From Corylus avellana (Eukaryota; Streptophyta; Magnoliopsida; Fagales; Betulaceae), in NCBI RefSeq assembly GCF_901000735.1, contig NC_081542.1, positions 40,803,375-40,867,374 of the forward strand: a stretch of 64,000 bases of DNA. The letters are read 5' to 3'. Each line of letters opens with the position of its first letter. Position 1 is the stretch's first letter. The position numbers were made by a program, and so were the translations under genes. A model generated the notes under the pieces. The model did not search any database. It worked only from the letters and a program-made list of their open reading frames with translations, and was not told the DNA's origin. Shown piece after piece: positions 26,901 to 40,353 of this stretch.

Positions 26901-27604
26901 AAAACCTTAAAAAAAAATTAATACATTCTAATTGCAAGGCCTTCGATTCGGGCGATCCGTGTGTGTCTCACCAAAACACCCACAACTGTCGATTGAACCA
27001 AGCCATTCGATGCCCAAGATCATCCCTTATGCCTGCCTATGCTTTATTTATTTATTTAGGTAAAGTCCACATATCCTCTTTAAAGTATGGACAGAAATTT
27101 ACTCCAAACTGATATGTAGGAAATATTCTCTAACTTATGTAAAATAGTGCAAAGTGTCTGTAAATATTTAAAAGGCACATTAAATTCTTAACCTCATTAA
27201 TAGCAGTTTAGTAATTTAGTGTAAATTTAGTGTGTCTTTTAAATGTTTATAAATACTTGGTACTATTTTACATAAGTCGAAAGATATTTCTTCCATACCG
27301 ATTTGGAGGAAATTTCTATCCTTAAAGTATTATCTAATTGACAATGTCTTTTCAAAATTACTAAAATTTTGTTAATGTCTCCTAATGAGGAAAATACTCT
27401 TAAAATAAAAATTAAAAATTAAAAAAAAAAACTAAAAATAATTTTTTTTTAAAATAGAAATAAAAATAAAATACCAGGATATGGAATTTAAAAATTTTCA
27501 TATGCTGGACTTTCCCCTTATTTATTTATTTTTTATAAGTACCCGCCTACGTTTTAAAACCCCGCCTGAAACTTTCCCACCCCCACCAAAAGAAAGCGCT
27601 CCAG

Positions 27605-28355
<751 letters not shown>

Positions 28356-28660
28356 ATTGGAAGCGATTTGTATAGGAAGAAGTTGGCTTATTCTGGATTT
28401 ATGTTTAGTGCTTTTGTGCTTTTTGTCGGATTGGATCGTAGGTTAGATTGTAGTTAAAGCTTTTGCTGTATCCTGATTACGTTAATGGAAATTATGCGTT
28501 TCTCGCTTTCAAATCCCTTGCGTAATTTAGTTCATCAACTTTTAATTTTGTTATTGTGTTTGACTATAGAATATTAATCGTTTTGTGAATTCTATTTATA
28601 TATATAAAACAGATTAAATCGCCCAAAACAACGGTTGATGAAGGTATTTGTTAAATGCAG

Positions 28661-29172
28661 ATTACGTCTCGGGCAATATCTCATATATTTTTCCAAATTC
28701 TTAATGCAACAGCCTTTTATGCCTACAGCGCTGGGAATTCTTACGGAAAACAGAATCACTGTTTTTCCCGTCCATGACGATGAATGGAAATTGGTAAGAT
28801 TTGCTTACTCCTTGTTTAATCAGACTTTGTGAATGCTTACTATGGAGGATATTGTTGGTTTAGTAGAAAATGTACTCACATTGTTCCCAATAGGTCCCAC
28901 TTTTATTGAAGTCCCGAAATTTGTAGCTTATGCTTGCTTCACTGAGATGATGAATTTTTCTTCAGTTAGTTCAGCATAATTTCACAATCTATCTGCATTA
29001 TTCATTTCAGTTTCTTGACTTCTCTTTGCTTTCTTGTGGAATGGGTGTTGGATGAATGATCTGGCTTAGAGGTCGGTGTAATATATACCGGGATTGATTT
29101 TTGAGGGTTTCCTTAAAATGCAGGTTGGTCCTGTTTCAGATTATTACTTATTGGCATTGGAGTTCATATCAG
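28661..29172 (+). pseudogene. CBS-domain protein, two-exon fragment (right arm)
   Basis: Exon one (28661-28793) lies between AG and GT. It contains a 10-nt insertion near TTCTTAATGC that shifts the frame before PTALGILTENRIT and WKL. Exon two (29124-29172) reads VGPVSDYYLLALEF. The left-arm partner at 1002-1124 lacks the 10-nt insertion and stays open. The decay is therefore arm-specific for this exon, while the VGPVSDYY changes in exon two are shared by both arms. Confidence 0.7.
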
Positions 29173-29679
29173 GTGAATCAAAATTTTCAATCTATATCTT
29201 GTTCATTTTTTAAAAAGCTATACTTGTGAAATTTGTAGTTTCTGGCATTAGATTAATTGTCCTGTATGAGGGAAAATGTTTGGAGTTGAAGGCTTTTTGG
29301 TTAAATACACTATACCACTGGACATCTATCTTCGACTACTTTAATATTTCTAGCTTTGATGATTTTCTTGATCTTTTCTCATTTTTTGTTAGGTGTTTCT
29401 TTTGCATACTTTTTGCGTATTTGGGTTGTGCCTTTGCATGTTTAATAAACTTCAGTTACTTATAAAAATAATGAAAATATTGATATAAAGTTGAATCCAA
29501 TTCTTTTTGGAACAACAATATTAGAAGGTTTTCATGGAAATTGTGATAATTTATAATGTTTATTTTCTTTAAATAAGAGACATTTGAGCTGTTTTATGAT
29601 GTTTAAAGCATTATTGGTCTTTTGAAGTGACATCTCCTTCCACCATAAACAAGGGGTTGAAGGTGAGGTCTTTTTTTTG

Positions 29680-30444
29680 AGATTATTAGTTGAGTTTCTA
29701 TTATTGTGCTAGAGGTTGCTGGTCTTGGATTTGAACAAGATGAGCTTGTTTTGTGAAGTGAGGTCTCAGCCAGAGGTTGGATGTTTGTCCAATATAGAGA
29801 GCATTTTATATGCCCTGAAGGCTACAGGGGACGAACCTAAGGGGCTAGCTAATTGCGGTTAGCTTGCTCCCTGTATAATTTATCGTGTGCTTTCCTGATT
29901 AACAGTATAGAGCTGTCCGGAAAACAAATGATGACAAGGGCACAATTAATTGTGCTTGCTTAAACATCAAATTAGTTGATCCAATACATTTTTTTCCCAA
30001 ATCTTTTTCTTACTTGATTTTACATGGATAGATGAATCAATCATTCATGGCTATATATTACTTGAAAAGGGAAAGACTTGTGGACATTTCCTCAAATACC
30101 TGCTACTTCAAAGACTATTTTGCTCTTTGTAATCAGCTTTTACTCTCTGCAATCGTAACTAGATGGGTGCATTCCATTGCCAGGAAGGAGTTGCACCATT
30201 CACTTCTGCAAAGTAAGAGCTAGCAGCTTTGTCAAACTCTTATGGCTTTGGAAGAACAAATTCCTCCCTGTTGTTCACTTCTGCAGCATAGAACAGATTG
30301 ATTACATTTTATTGCTTTGGACTTTTGAAAATTTGAGCCATTAGTGTCTTTCTCCAAATACTGAGTGCATCCACCACTTTCAAAGCCACAACTAATAGAA
30401 ATGACCCTAGGGTCTTTATGGTAGATTTTGATATATATATATAT
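29680..30444. repeat. Dispersed segment S, copy 3, up to the gap
   Basis: This closely matches 53735-54400 and 23330-23965. No intact gene was found; the minus-strand fragment around 30240-30290 is frameshifted relative to the copy at 54290-54390. It ends in an AT dinucleotide run that enters the N gap 30445-30544. Confidence 0.78.
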
Positions 30445-30544
30445 NNNNNNNNNNNNNNNNNNNNNNNNNNNNNNNNNNNNNNNNNNNNNNNNNNNNNNNN
30501 NNNNNNNNNNNNNNNNNNNNNNNNNNNNNNNNNNNNNNNNNNNN

Positions 30545-32863
30545 CATGAAAATTTAGATGCCCCAACCGTTGATGCCACAATTCTCCAGTGTCCAGAGTT
30601 GCCTTATTGCATTTTATTTGGGAATTTGAGGAGAGACAATAGCAATTGTCAGCAGTGCGCTTTCCTCCCATCAACCATTTTCCTTGAGAATCAAATATGC
30701 TGCATTTTTTCTTGGAAAACTGGACCACTAAATCATAATCACAAAATTGACTGATGCTCAATAAATTTGCCCGGAGACCTTCAACATACAGTACTTCTTG
30801 TGGAATAGGGGCACCGGAAATTTCCACAATTTCTTGACCAATCACCTTTGATTTGCTGCCATCTCCATAAGTGATGCTTCCACTTCCTTTGCCTTCTTTA
30901 AGCTCTTTGAATAGAGATTTATCACCTGTCATATGTTTTGAACAACCATTATCCAGAAACCACAAACACAAGTTAAGCACACTTAAGGCAGTATGAGCAA
31001 CAAGACATAGATGATCTTTCTTTTTAACCCAGACCTGTTCCTTTTGAGGAGGAACTTGCACATTTTTGTCAGTTAAATTAGACATATCTTTTATATCAAC
31101 CGAATTTGACAAAACAGCTAACTTTTCACTAATAAGTTTCACTTGAGCAGTTAAAACTTTTAGTTGATTTCCAATTCCAGGTTCATCTATTTTAGGGATA
31201 TTCTTCTGAGACCATGGTTGTTTAGCCCTAATTTGAAAACAGTTTGGTCAAGTATGACCTTTGACACCACAGTGAAAACAAGTAGGAATGAAGTTAGTCC
31301 TTACCGGAACTTTGAATTTCAACTTATTTTTCTTGGTCACATCTTCTGAATTTTCTTGAGGTAAGCAAGAATTCTCAATTTCCACATCTTTCATTTTAGG
31401 TTTCACAAACATGATTTTTGAAGTGATTGCAACATTTGAAGAAGATGAATTAACATGTTTATTAAAACCCAATCCAGTCCTATCATGTGAATGTTTCTGA
31501 TTTCCTAACATTTGATTCAATTTATCACTAGAAAACTTCTTTAAATGATCGTTTGAATCATTCAAGTTCTTTTCCAGATATTTCACTTTAGCAATCAGCA
31601 TGAGATTTTCAGAAGTCAAAGTGTTTCGAATAGCTAAACATTCATCCATAGATTTCATTAATCTTTCTTTCTCAAGTTCAGCTTCTTTCAGATTTTTCAA
31701 ATTTTTCCTATTCAGCTTGTTCAATTTATCACATTCCACAAACAAGTTATTATAAGCAATTTGTAAATCCACCTCATCATCAGATTCAATTTCAGATTCA
31801 TTTATCATGTGAGGTGAGTTAACAGTCTTATAATAATTATCATAAGAAGCAGTAAAAGCTAAATAATTCACTCCTCCTTCTACTTCTTCTTCGGATTTTT
31901 CATCATCCGATTCATCACTCTGAGTGACATTGAAAGCTTTACCTTTGGATTTTTTCAGATTAGCACATTCAATTCGAATATGACCTCTACCCCCACATTC
32001 ATGACATTTTCGTCCACTAGTGAACTTATCTTTCTGATCATTCTCTAAGTTCTCACGTGAAGTATTTCTAAACTCACCTTTAGGTTTCACAAGAGTTTTT
32101 GAGTCACGATTTTTAAACCTTCCATTCACGGGTCTAAAAAATTTTCTAAATTTTTTAGCAAACAGGGCAAATTCTTCATCATCCCCAGAATCCTCATCAG
32201 ACGACCCACAAGAATTGACTTTAACATTTTTTGCTTTAAGAGCAATGTTTTTTGTTTTCTTGAGTTTGGGTAGAATTAGTTCAAAAGTCTGAAGGGAACC
32301 TACAAGTTCTTCTACTCTCATAGTATCTAAGTCCTTGCTCTGTTGTATAGCAGCAATTTGGGGAATAAACCTCTCAGGCAAAGATCTTAAGATTTTTTCA
32401 CCACTTTAGCATCATCCATTTTCTTTCCCAAATTAATGGTAGAGTTTCTAATGGCACTAAGCTTTGAATAGAATTCATCAAAAGTTTCATCTTCCTGCAT
32501 TCTAATCTCCTCAAACTGAGAAACCAACATTGGAATTTTTGAAGTTCTAACAACCTTAGTTCCTTCATGTGTGATTTCTAAAGTTTCCCGGGCTTCCTTA
32601 GCTATTTCACATCTAGAAATTCTAGAAAATTCCTCATTTGAAACAGAGATGTAAATAGCATTTATAGCTTTGTCATTCGCAGTAGCATTATTCTTTTCCT
32701 CTGTTGTCCATTCAGTTATTGCTTTTTCTGGACGTGTCCATCCAGATTCGACAATATGCCAAACATTAATGGATTTAAAATATGCTCTCATACGAATTTT
32801 CCAAAGCGTATAATTTGTTCCGTCAAAGACGGGAAGAGAATTAGGAGCAACCGTAAGAGACAT
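30545..32863 (-). pseudogene. Copia gag-protease, frameshifted (copy C)
   Basis: The frame begins MSLTVAPNSLPVFDGTNYTL, as in the fuller copy at 45324. Near 32390 a 1-nt deletion in a T run shifts the frame. At about 31245 an Arg codon of the second zinc knuckle region (GHTRPK) has become TGA. The first zinc knuckle CHECGGRGHIRIEC is intact. The protease motif is FLDNGCSKHMTG, where the active-site DSG has become DNG, so the protease should be inactive. The frame runs into the gap just after the pre-integrase motif WHQRLGHLNFH. Confidence 0.88.
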
Positions 32864-32918
32864 TTGATATGGAGTCTTGGATCACACTCAGGAAAAAATT
32901 CCTTCACAGAGTGAACCC

Positions 32919-32930
32919 ACTCTGATACCA
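32919..32930 (-). promoter_or_regulatory. tRNA-Met primer-binding site (copy C)
   Basis: On the minus strand TGGTATCAGAGT lies two bases after the LTR end GAATTTTCA. It is complementary to the 3' end of plant initiator tRNA-Met except for the last base. Confidence 0.8.
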
Positions 32931-34038
32931 ATTGAAAATTCTAAAAACGACTCCAAATAACACCAATCCAAACGTCTAGGTGTTTCACAGAAATTATCCA
33001 GAAAAAGATCTAACTTAGTAGTTAAAAGATCAACCAAATATTGATATGAAATAAGCAATTAAGAACACAGAAATTTGGTTACGAAGAGGAAACCATTTAG
33101 AGAACTCTCTAAATATAAAACTTCTCCGGGGCAGCCAAACCCAAGAAATCAATTCACTATATAGTAGAATAAGGAATACAAGAAGAATAACAAAACCTTT
33201 GACTCTTCCTTGCACACGACAAGTGACCCACTTGACTTCTACCTCAGTAGCCCTTTCCAGAACATCTGGCACGATTCTTCTAAAAGATTTCCTTTCACCG
33301 GAACTCCGATTGGCTTCACGTATTTTCTCTTCAACAATAATCTTGAACAAATTCTCTCTATCAAAGCACCCTAACTTTGCTAAATAAAATACGTACTCTA
33401 AAATAGCAAAATTCGTTTTCTTAAATAGAAAAATAAACCTAATAAATCAGCCATGTCCGGACAGGGCAAATTTGGAGTCCGGACAGGCCTTATAAAATGA
33501 GGTTTCTGGAAATGGGGTCCGGACCCTGCTTCTGGCGGTCCGGACCCCTCCTTCAAAACATTGTTCTGGTTTTTTTGAAACTGCTTCCTAAACTCCATAC
33601 ATGTAAACCGAATGAGCCAAACAATCTAAACTAACAATGTTAATTATGAGCAAAAGGAGAGGAGCAACATAGCCAGTTGTGTATGTCAAATTAATTTGGA
33701 TAAAAAGCAAAACCAAATTTCATCAACTGACCTCCATGCTGAAAGAACAAAAGGTCAAATACTCAATCAATAATCTCTTACAAAGTAACCAGCTCACTAA
33801 ATGGAGACGGTTAATAATTAATTAATGAACTTCCCTCCTATGGCTAGCTTATATTGTCAAAAAGCTATAACAAGTAACACCTGGCAGTAGAGCCAAGGAA
33901 ATTTTTTTCTAAACACCAAATAACCAATGCCAATGCATTTAACCATCTTTGATCAGTTTGGTAGATTTACAGCATCAGGTTCAGTCTGATTACTGCCCAA
34001 TTATGTGCATCTTAGTCAAGCTTGCCTTATAGAATTAC

Positions 34039-36420
34039 CTGAGGTAGTATAGCGAAAGGTGAGGAATCCCCAACTAGCCCACCAGTGAATGAAGCTGCTG
34101 GTATCTGAATGGTAAACCCAAGCTTTTTAAGGAAAAAGGCAAGTCCTTTATCTAAAATAATATAAATTTGAAGCCCAATATGCATGGCAAAGTCCTCTGC
34201 TGAAAGGAAACATACGGCGAAGGACTTGTTGCATCTAAAAGGAAAGGGTTAAATTATCAACACATATTTAAGAATAATACAAAGTAAGGAGTGATGGCTT
34301 TCAGCCGTTAGTTGTTAGGCTAATCTGCAAAAACATAAGCTTTAGGCAACTTGTTCTAAATGCCATTATCATTAATTGTCCAAAGGGCAGCATACTTGCG
34401 TTACATAGATCCCATAGTAACTCTTTCAACAAACTTCATTTGTTTCTCATAACTTGACTAGAGATGTCATAGGCTTGATGAGTTCCACATTATACAATTA
34501 AGATGTGGGTAAACGTGAGAAACTGATGCAATGTTCAACAGGAACTTAGAAGTGCATCAAGCTATCCTTTAGTGAAGACTGCCCTAAATTATGTGAGCTC
34601 GTGCATTTCCTTTCATACTCCACCTTTATTTATTCTTTAACCATCTAAACTAATGATTGTTCAAATCCAATTCATATTCGCATAAATCAAGGGTAATTCA
34701 AGAAAAATATTGAAGAAAAGATGCATTCAATCCTATTGAAAACCATTTCATGTGATAAGTACATAATGTGTCAAAAATACGATGTGCAAAGTTAAAAATA
34801 AGATTGGCTCATAAAATATATATATATGATGTGGCAAGTACCCAATACTACTTTGAACTAGATGAGATTAATAAGCATTAAGATCCTTGCAAGTGAAAAA
34901 AAAGAAACCCACTAAAACAGAGATATTTATTCTGAACAGTTTTCCAACTGCATCAGTTAGGTTTCTTATGTTGTGGAATAAGCCTTCCCAAACCCAATCA
35001 AACATGTTAGAATTGTATAAAACATATATCCATGTGTAATTATTATCACAAACAATGATTGGTTATAAACTCAAAACTTCATACGAAAATTTGTTATTTG
35101 TACACTTTAACACTATAAACAAATGTGTTTTCTTTTGCTTGCCTACAAAAAATAACTTTACTTGAACAATAACAAAGAGAAGCTTCAGTTAGTTTCAATC
35201 TAAAATTCAAAACACAATTAATAAATAAACAAATATAAGACAAAGAAACCTGTATTTCTGTCATAGAGGTTCAAGATCAATGTTGACTATTTGGAACAGA
35301 ATACTCTAAAATATTAAAAAACCATGAAAGAGATGGAATATTTTGTTCCTCAAATTCTTCATAAACGCATTCATTACTGAATCTTGAACTTGTTCTAGTT
35401 GCACCTTCAGGTTCTTAAAGCATTTTATGTGCAATGAAGATTCCTTTACATGATTTCCATAGTTTATTTCTCTGAACTAGAACACAGTAGAATAGGAATT
35501 CAAAATGTAGTTAAGAGATAGACTATTACTTAAACTTACTTAACCACGCTGCATTTAGACCTACGTACAGTCACCTTATGGGAAATGTTTTTGTTCAAAA
35601 ATCATGACTTCAGCTCTTTCTTCAAGGTAATTTCTTAACTGAGAACTTCCAAGCCAACTCCTTGGATTCACATTAACAAAAGGAAAAAATAACTTATTTC
35701 CGATCTAAAAAGGAAAAAATTATCAGAATAACACAGTACATTAAACAAAATTACACACCTATACATCATTTTGCAAGGTTTCACAAATATAAACTCAAGT
35801 TCATGGATTGAATAACTAGCCACAAGCAAGGGTTGCTATGATACAAGTTTTTCCCACAATGGCAAAGATAAGAGAATGGCACATAAGAGCAACATTACCA
35901 CCAAAAACAAAAGAAGCATAAAAAAAAATAGGAGTTCATTCACCTGCCCATGATAGACAAACGGTGCATACGCCGCTGCAAAAACCGCTACAACCACCGC
36001 CCCCAAAATCGAAAGCCGCCTGAAGCCCCTCACAATTCCGCCCCAACAGTAATGCCGCAACAAGTACACAAAATAAACGGGCGCCGCCACCGCAAACAAG
36101 TGCTTGAAGCACAACAGAACCGCAAAAACAAATCCGCCCATCAAGTCTCTACCTTCCTCCAAATACGAAAGCGACATCAGCAAGAGCCCCAACAGAAACC
36201 CATTGTACTGGAAATGCATATGGTCCACAATCACAAGCATCAGGGACCAAATAATCAATACCCAAATCGAAATTCGCCTCCTTGAATCCAAATCCTTGGT
36301 CAATCTATAAACCCCATATAACAAGCACAAATCAGACAAGATCACAGTGATTCTTTGGAACAAAACCACAGTGTCGGAGCTATAGTTGAGGCCCTCTTGG
36401 AGATGAACGATTTGGGTGTC
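34039..36420 (-). pseudogene. ALG8: ALG8-like glucosyltransferase, two exons of a broken gene
   Basis: ALG8 adds the second glucose to the lipid-linked oligosaccharide for N-glycosylation in the ER membrane. Exon A (36420-35944) is 159 open codons with the family blocks DHMHFQYNGFLLG and LLCFKHLFAVAAPVYFVYLL and several membrane segments. It ends at CAG/GTGAAT. Exon B (34234-34039) follows a TTTTAG acceptor and reads MQQVLRRMFPFSRGLCHAYW, then after a frame break GLAFFLKKLGF and GGLVGDSSPFAILPQ, ending at CAG/GTAATT. Exon B is 196 nt; relative to the family it lacks 11 nt after HAYWASN, which shifts the frame. The N-terminal exon would lie in the gap or beyond the adjoining LTR, and the later exons are absent. 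The gene appears dead. Confidence 0.82.
34235..35943 (-). other. Intron of the ALG8-like pseudogene
   Basis: Bounded by GT (complement of 35943-35942) and AG (before 34234). AT-rich, with no other coding signal seen. 33633-34038 is likewise intron-like and holds no recognisable next exon. Confidence 0.7.
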
Positions 36421-36520
36421 NNNNNNNNNNNNNNNNNNNNNNNNNNNNNNNNNNNNNNNNNNNNNNNNNNNNNNNNNNNNNNNNNNNNNNNNNNNNNNNN
36501 NNNNNNNNNNNNNNNNNNNN

Positions 36521-39500
36521 GATATGAAATATGCAATCAAGAACACAGAAATTTGGTTACGAAGAGGAAACCATTTAGAGAACTCTCTAAATGTAAAACC
36601 TCTCCGGGGCAGCCAAACCCAGGAAATCAATTCACTATATAGAAGAATAAGGAATACAAGAAGAATAACAAAACCTTTGCCTCTTCCTTGCACACGACAA
36701 GTGACCCACTTGACTTCTACCTCAGTAGCCCTTTCCAGAACATCTGGCACGATTCTTCTAAAAGATTTCCTTTCACCGGAACTCCGATTGGCTTCACGTA
36801 TTTTCTCTTCAACAATAATCTTGAACAAATTCTCTCTATCAAAGCACCCTAATTTTGCTAAATAAAATACGTACTCTAAAATAGCAAAATTCGTTTTCTT
36901 AAATAGAAAAATAAACCTAATAAATCAGCCATGTCCGGACAGGGCAAATCTGGGGTCCGGACAGGCCTTATAAAATGAGGTTTCTGGAAATGGGGTCCGA
37001 ACCCTGTTTCTGGCGGTCCGGACCCCTCCTTCACATGATTGTTTCTGGAAATGGGGTCCGGACCCTACTTCTGGCGGTCCGGACCCCTCCTTCAAAACAT
37101 TGTTCTGGTTTTTTTAAAACTGCTTCCTAAACTCCATACATGTAAACCGAATGAGCCAAACAATCTAAACTAATAAACTTCCCCTTTGGCCATTCGGGAA
37201 CAAAAATAAAAATAATTGTAGTGCATGAAAATCAAAATAACTCCCCCTTTTTGTCTCGGAAGGACAAAGGAAGCAAAAAAAACTAGAGTTTTAAATAAGA
37301 AAACCAACAACCAAGTTTTAACCAGACAACAAAAAATTATTCTTGCCAGAAACAAACACAAACAGGAAGGACAAATTATTCTTGCCAAAAGCTTTCCTTC
37401 ATGGACTTCACATCTTTCTCCAAATTCGTGAGACGAGTGTTGATAGCTTCAATGCTTCGGCCTTGAGTTTGAAGTAAGTCAATTATTTTAGTTAATTGAC
37501 TTGACATGTCTGAGGATCCCGAGGAGGACGCAACTGGAGAATCTTGAGCAAGTGGAGGCGCCTGCACATCTGGAGCGTGAAGCCGAAGTTGGGCATTTGA
37601 CTTCATCACAGTTGTTTTTCCAAAGTAACCTTCAGGGGCTTCCATATGTTCATTTGCAGCAATTTTTGGCAAAGTGGCGTGCAAAATCTTCGTAATGAGA
37701 CCGCCATAAGGTAATGCAATCGAGTGATCTTCATGAAGCTCGATCATAGTCAATACTAGATGAGTGCATAAACAAAACTTAGAACAAGTAATGATGCCAT
37801 AAATCATCATTGCTCGTTCGATGGTCACATGACTATGTCGAGAGATTGGCCAAATATTCTGCAGTACAATCCGAGTTAAGAGTCTCTCTAGAGCCCGTAC
37901 ATGGCCAATCGAAATTTTGTTCAGGTCTTCATCCCATACAAGCTGCCGACTTGGATTAAGAACGGCCATGATTTCAGCTTTTGTTGGTTGTGGATCATCT
38001 TTCAGAAATGGAAGCGGCTTCTCATTCGTCAATGGAATCCCAGTAACTTCACTGATCAGCTTAGTAGTGATATTGAGAGTTTTCCCAGAGACCTTGGTCT
38101 TAAATGACGGGGGACCAACTAAGTCAATGTCGTCGATGTTGTAGTAGAATTCCCGAACTAACCGAGTGTAGGCATTAACAGGAATGAACAAGGAGGTCCA
38201 TTTATTTTCCTGGAAGATGTCATGAATGAATCGAAACGGTTCCACTCGAAGATCATTTTGTTCTACTCCACGCTCGATCACAATTTTGCGAGTCAAAATC
38301 TTATCTTGTAGGACTGATTTTTCTTCACGAGTGCGCTTTCTCCTTGGTGTTGATTCTGAAATTGGATACACCATTTTCTGCAGTCATATCACAGAAAAAA
38401 CGAATATCTCAAATCATGGAAGAAAGTATCTTGGAAAATAATTTTTGAGATGAAACAAGTGATCCAATGTGATCCCACAATCGAAAAAGATGCAACCTAA
38501 ACAGATTTCAAATGTTGATCACATCAACCATGTAATAGGCATTGAGCTATTGATTATCACATTTGAAAAAATTTCATGTATATTGACCATACATTTCCTA
38601 GAAACTTTGCAACCAACATCTAAAAACTAAATACCTTGAAATAAAGCACGGTAATGAAAAAAATGAACACAATTTCAAAACTAAGTCTTTGAGACATTTT
38701 ATCAAACACGTTATGGGCAAGAAAAATCATCTGTGAACAATCCATGAATTTGAAACAAAACGTTCCTAGTGCCATGCCAATCAATATTTAAAGGCCAATA
38801 ACAGTGAAGTAGATCAATGGGATTGAAAAAAATGGAGCACACATGGATATTTGATTCTTTGAGGCATTTTATCAAACACAAGATGGGCATATAGATGTGA
38901 GCATGAACAAACACATGGCAAGAAGAGGAACCGAGTCCTAAATACATCATATGTAATGTATTTGAGTACACTTATGTGAAAGATATAGAATGATCAACTC
39001 TAATTAACCACAACAGCAATTTGGAGTTTCAAATTCAAACCAACCATATTCATCCCAAGTTTTGATTTGAGCACAAAAACTGAAAAAAAATAAAGGAGAA
39101 ATAAGACCATACCGTGGATTGTTGTATGTTGAATGTAGGTAGAGGAGATGGACACACAGAGAAGCAAACGAAAGAACACAAAAAAAATTGAGAGAAAAAA
39201 AAAAAAACTGGTTCGGCCGAGCAAGAAATGTGAACAATGGGAATGCAAGGTTTTTAAGCAACCGGTCGATACAACCAAAGCTATGCGTGTCCGGACATGT
39301 AAGCACAGTGTCCGGACCGCAACAATAAAAATAAACTAAAAACAACAAAAAAAATAATTAATTAATTAATTAAATTTTATTTTATTTTATTTTATTTTAT
39401 TTTTTTTTTTTAAAAAAAAAAAAAAAAAAGCATAAAACAAACAGAATTGTTAAGATATCTAATAACCCATGAGTGTTCTTATGAAATTTTAACAATTCGG

Positions 39501-39751
39501 AGTGGTCAAAAATATACACTTACACCATAAATGTACCATATGCACGACACAACCTTATTCTGTGAATTCGGTCAAGTAAGCAATTATCAGAGATCTCATG
39601 TGATGGTGTAGTGTGTGAATACTCCCATTAACTAAGATTTCATCAATGAAAGGTAAATCTAGGCAGACATTTGTAAAGGAAGACCAGCAGTCTGATTCAA
39701 ACCACAGTAAAACCTTATAATGTTAGGACCTAGATTCCCTCATCCGATACA
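36521..39751 (-). mobile_element. Copia LTR A (3' LTR of the main element)
   Basis: In minus orientation it begins TGTATCGGATGAGG at 39751, directly after the polypurine tract. It runs to 36521, where the N gap starts; comparison with LTR B shows that about 110 bp of its end lies in the gap. Full length would be about 3.34 kb. It carries an open 332-codon frame at 38374-37376 and two GTCCGGAC minisatellite units (about 36985-37105). In the open-frame region it resembles LTR D (11499-14578) more closely than its partner LTR B. Confidence 0.88.
37376..38374 (-). CDS. LTR-encoded protein (copy A)
   Basis: A 332-residue open frame with an ATG, inside LTR A. It begins MVYPISESTPRRKRTREEKS and ends MKESFWQE. 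The order is a basic N-terminus, a middle part resembling the putative plant transposon protein domain (TRLVREFYYNIDDIDL, VSGKTLNIT, EVTGIPL), a Pro/Ser linker, and a C-terminal coiled-coil-like segment with TQGRSIEAINTRLTNLEKD. It has four residues (HATL region) more than the plus-strand copy at 12628. Its function is unknown; the family assignment is inference. Confidence 0.7.
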   Translation of the reverse strand: MVYPISESTPRRKRTREEKSVLQDKILTRKIVIERGVEQNDLRVEPFRFIHDIFQENKWTSLFIPVNAYTRLVREFYYNIDDIDLVGPPSFKTKVSGKTLNITTKLISEVTGIPLTNEKPLPFLKDDPQPTKAEIMAVLNPSRQLVWDEDLNKISIGHVRALERLLTRIVLQNIWPISRHSHVTIERAMMIYGIITCSKFCLCTHLVLTMIELHEDHSIALPYGGLITKILHATLPKIAANEHMEAPEGYFGKTTVMKSNAQLRLHAPDVQAPPLAQDSPVASSSGSSDMSSQLTKIIDLLQTQGRSIEAINTRLTNLEKDVKSMKESFWQE

Positions 39752-39760
39752 CTCCCCCTG
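39752..39760 (-). promoter_or_regulatory. Polypurine tract before LTR A
   Basis: The minus strand reads CAGGGGGAG immediately before the LTR start TGTATCGG. It would prime plus-strand DNA synthesis. 39761-40353 is the non-coding tail of the internal region; no further frame is seen there. Confidence 0.75.
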
Positions 39761-40353
39761 AGACTGATCATTTTCTTTTACCATGTCCTTTAGTAATCAC
39801 CTATTTCCGCAATGATTTGATCACTGATTCTTTCTTTAGGGACAAACAGAAGCAAAATGAAATCATCTGAGCTTATTTTATGCCCTTTTTTTTTTTTTGG
39901 AAAATGGTGGAATTTTTTAGGAGCTAGGTTCAACTAACGAGTTGGTCAAGTGGCAAGATTCTACACTGCCTATCTTCCAAACAAAATGTTTTCTCCAAAT
40001 TTCCAAACACATAACAAAAATCTAAACCTAATGGGGGCAAAAAGTGCACAATTTGGGACATGAGAAAAAAAAACTGACTTTTACTCCTTTAACAGTCTTC
40101 AGAAAAACAAAGTATATCAGAAACATATGAAGCAATAGATGTAAATTGCAGAAATATTGACCCCACTCATATGTGAAATATTCATTTGAGCACAAGACAT
40201 GAGTAACTGGATATCCAACAATTAAAAAAATAAAATAAAAGAAGTAAAGATAATAAAAACAAATCAAACAAAAACAAAAAAAAAAAATTGCCCTAGAACA
40301 GCTATAGACAAGTATCAATATGTGCAATTTCTAGGCATGTTCTATGTATACAA

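Larger units (their letters stand above)
30545..33632 (-). mobile_element. Truncated copia element: 5' LTR end, gag, protease (copy C)
   Basis: In minus orientation this holds the last 700 bp of an LTR (33632-32933), a primer-binding site matching initiator tRNA-Met (TGGTATCAGAGT, 32930-32919), then gag and protease up to the gap at 30544. Integrase, reverse transcriptase and 3' LTR are absent. The LTR breaks off at about 33632 against ALG8 intron-like DNA. One unit of the GTCCGGAC minisatellite is present (33510-33560). Confidence 0.88.

Noticed and set aside
33633..36420. Functional ALG8 gene
   Set aside because: An 11-nt deletion shifts exon B, the N-terminal exon and all later exons are missing, and LTR sequence borders both sides.
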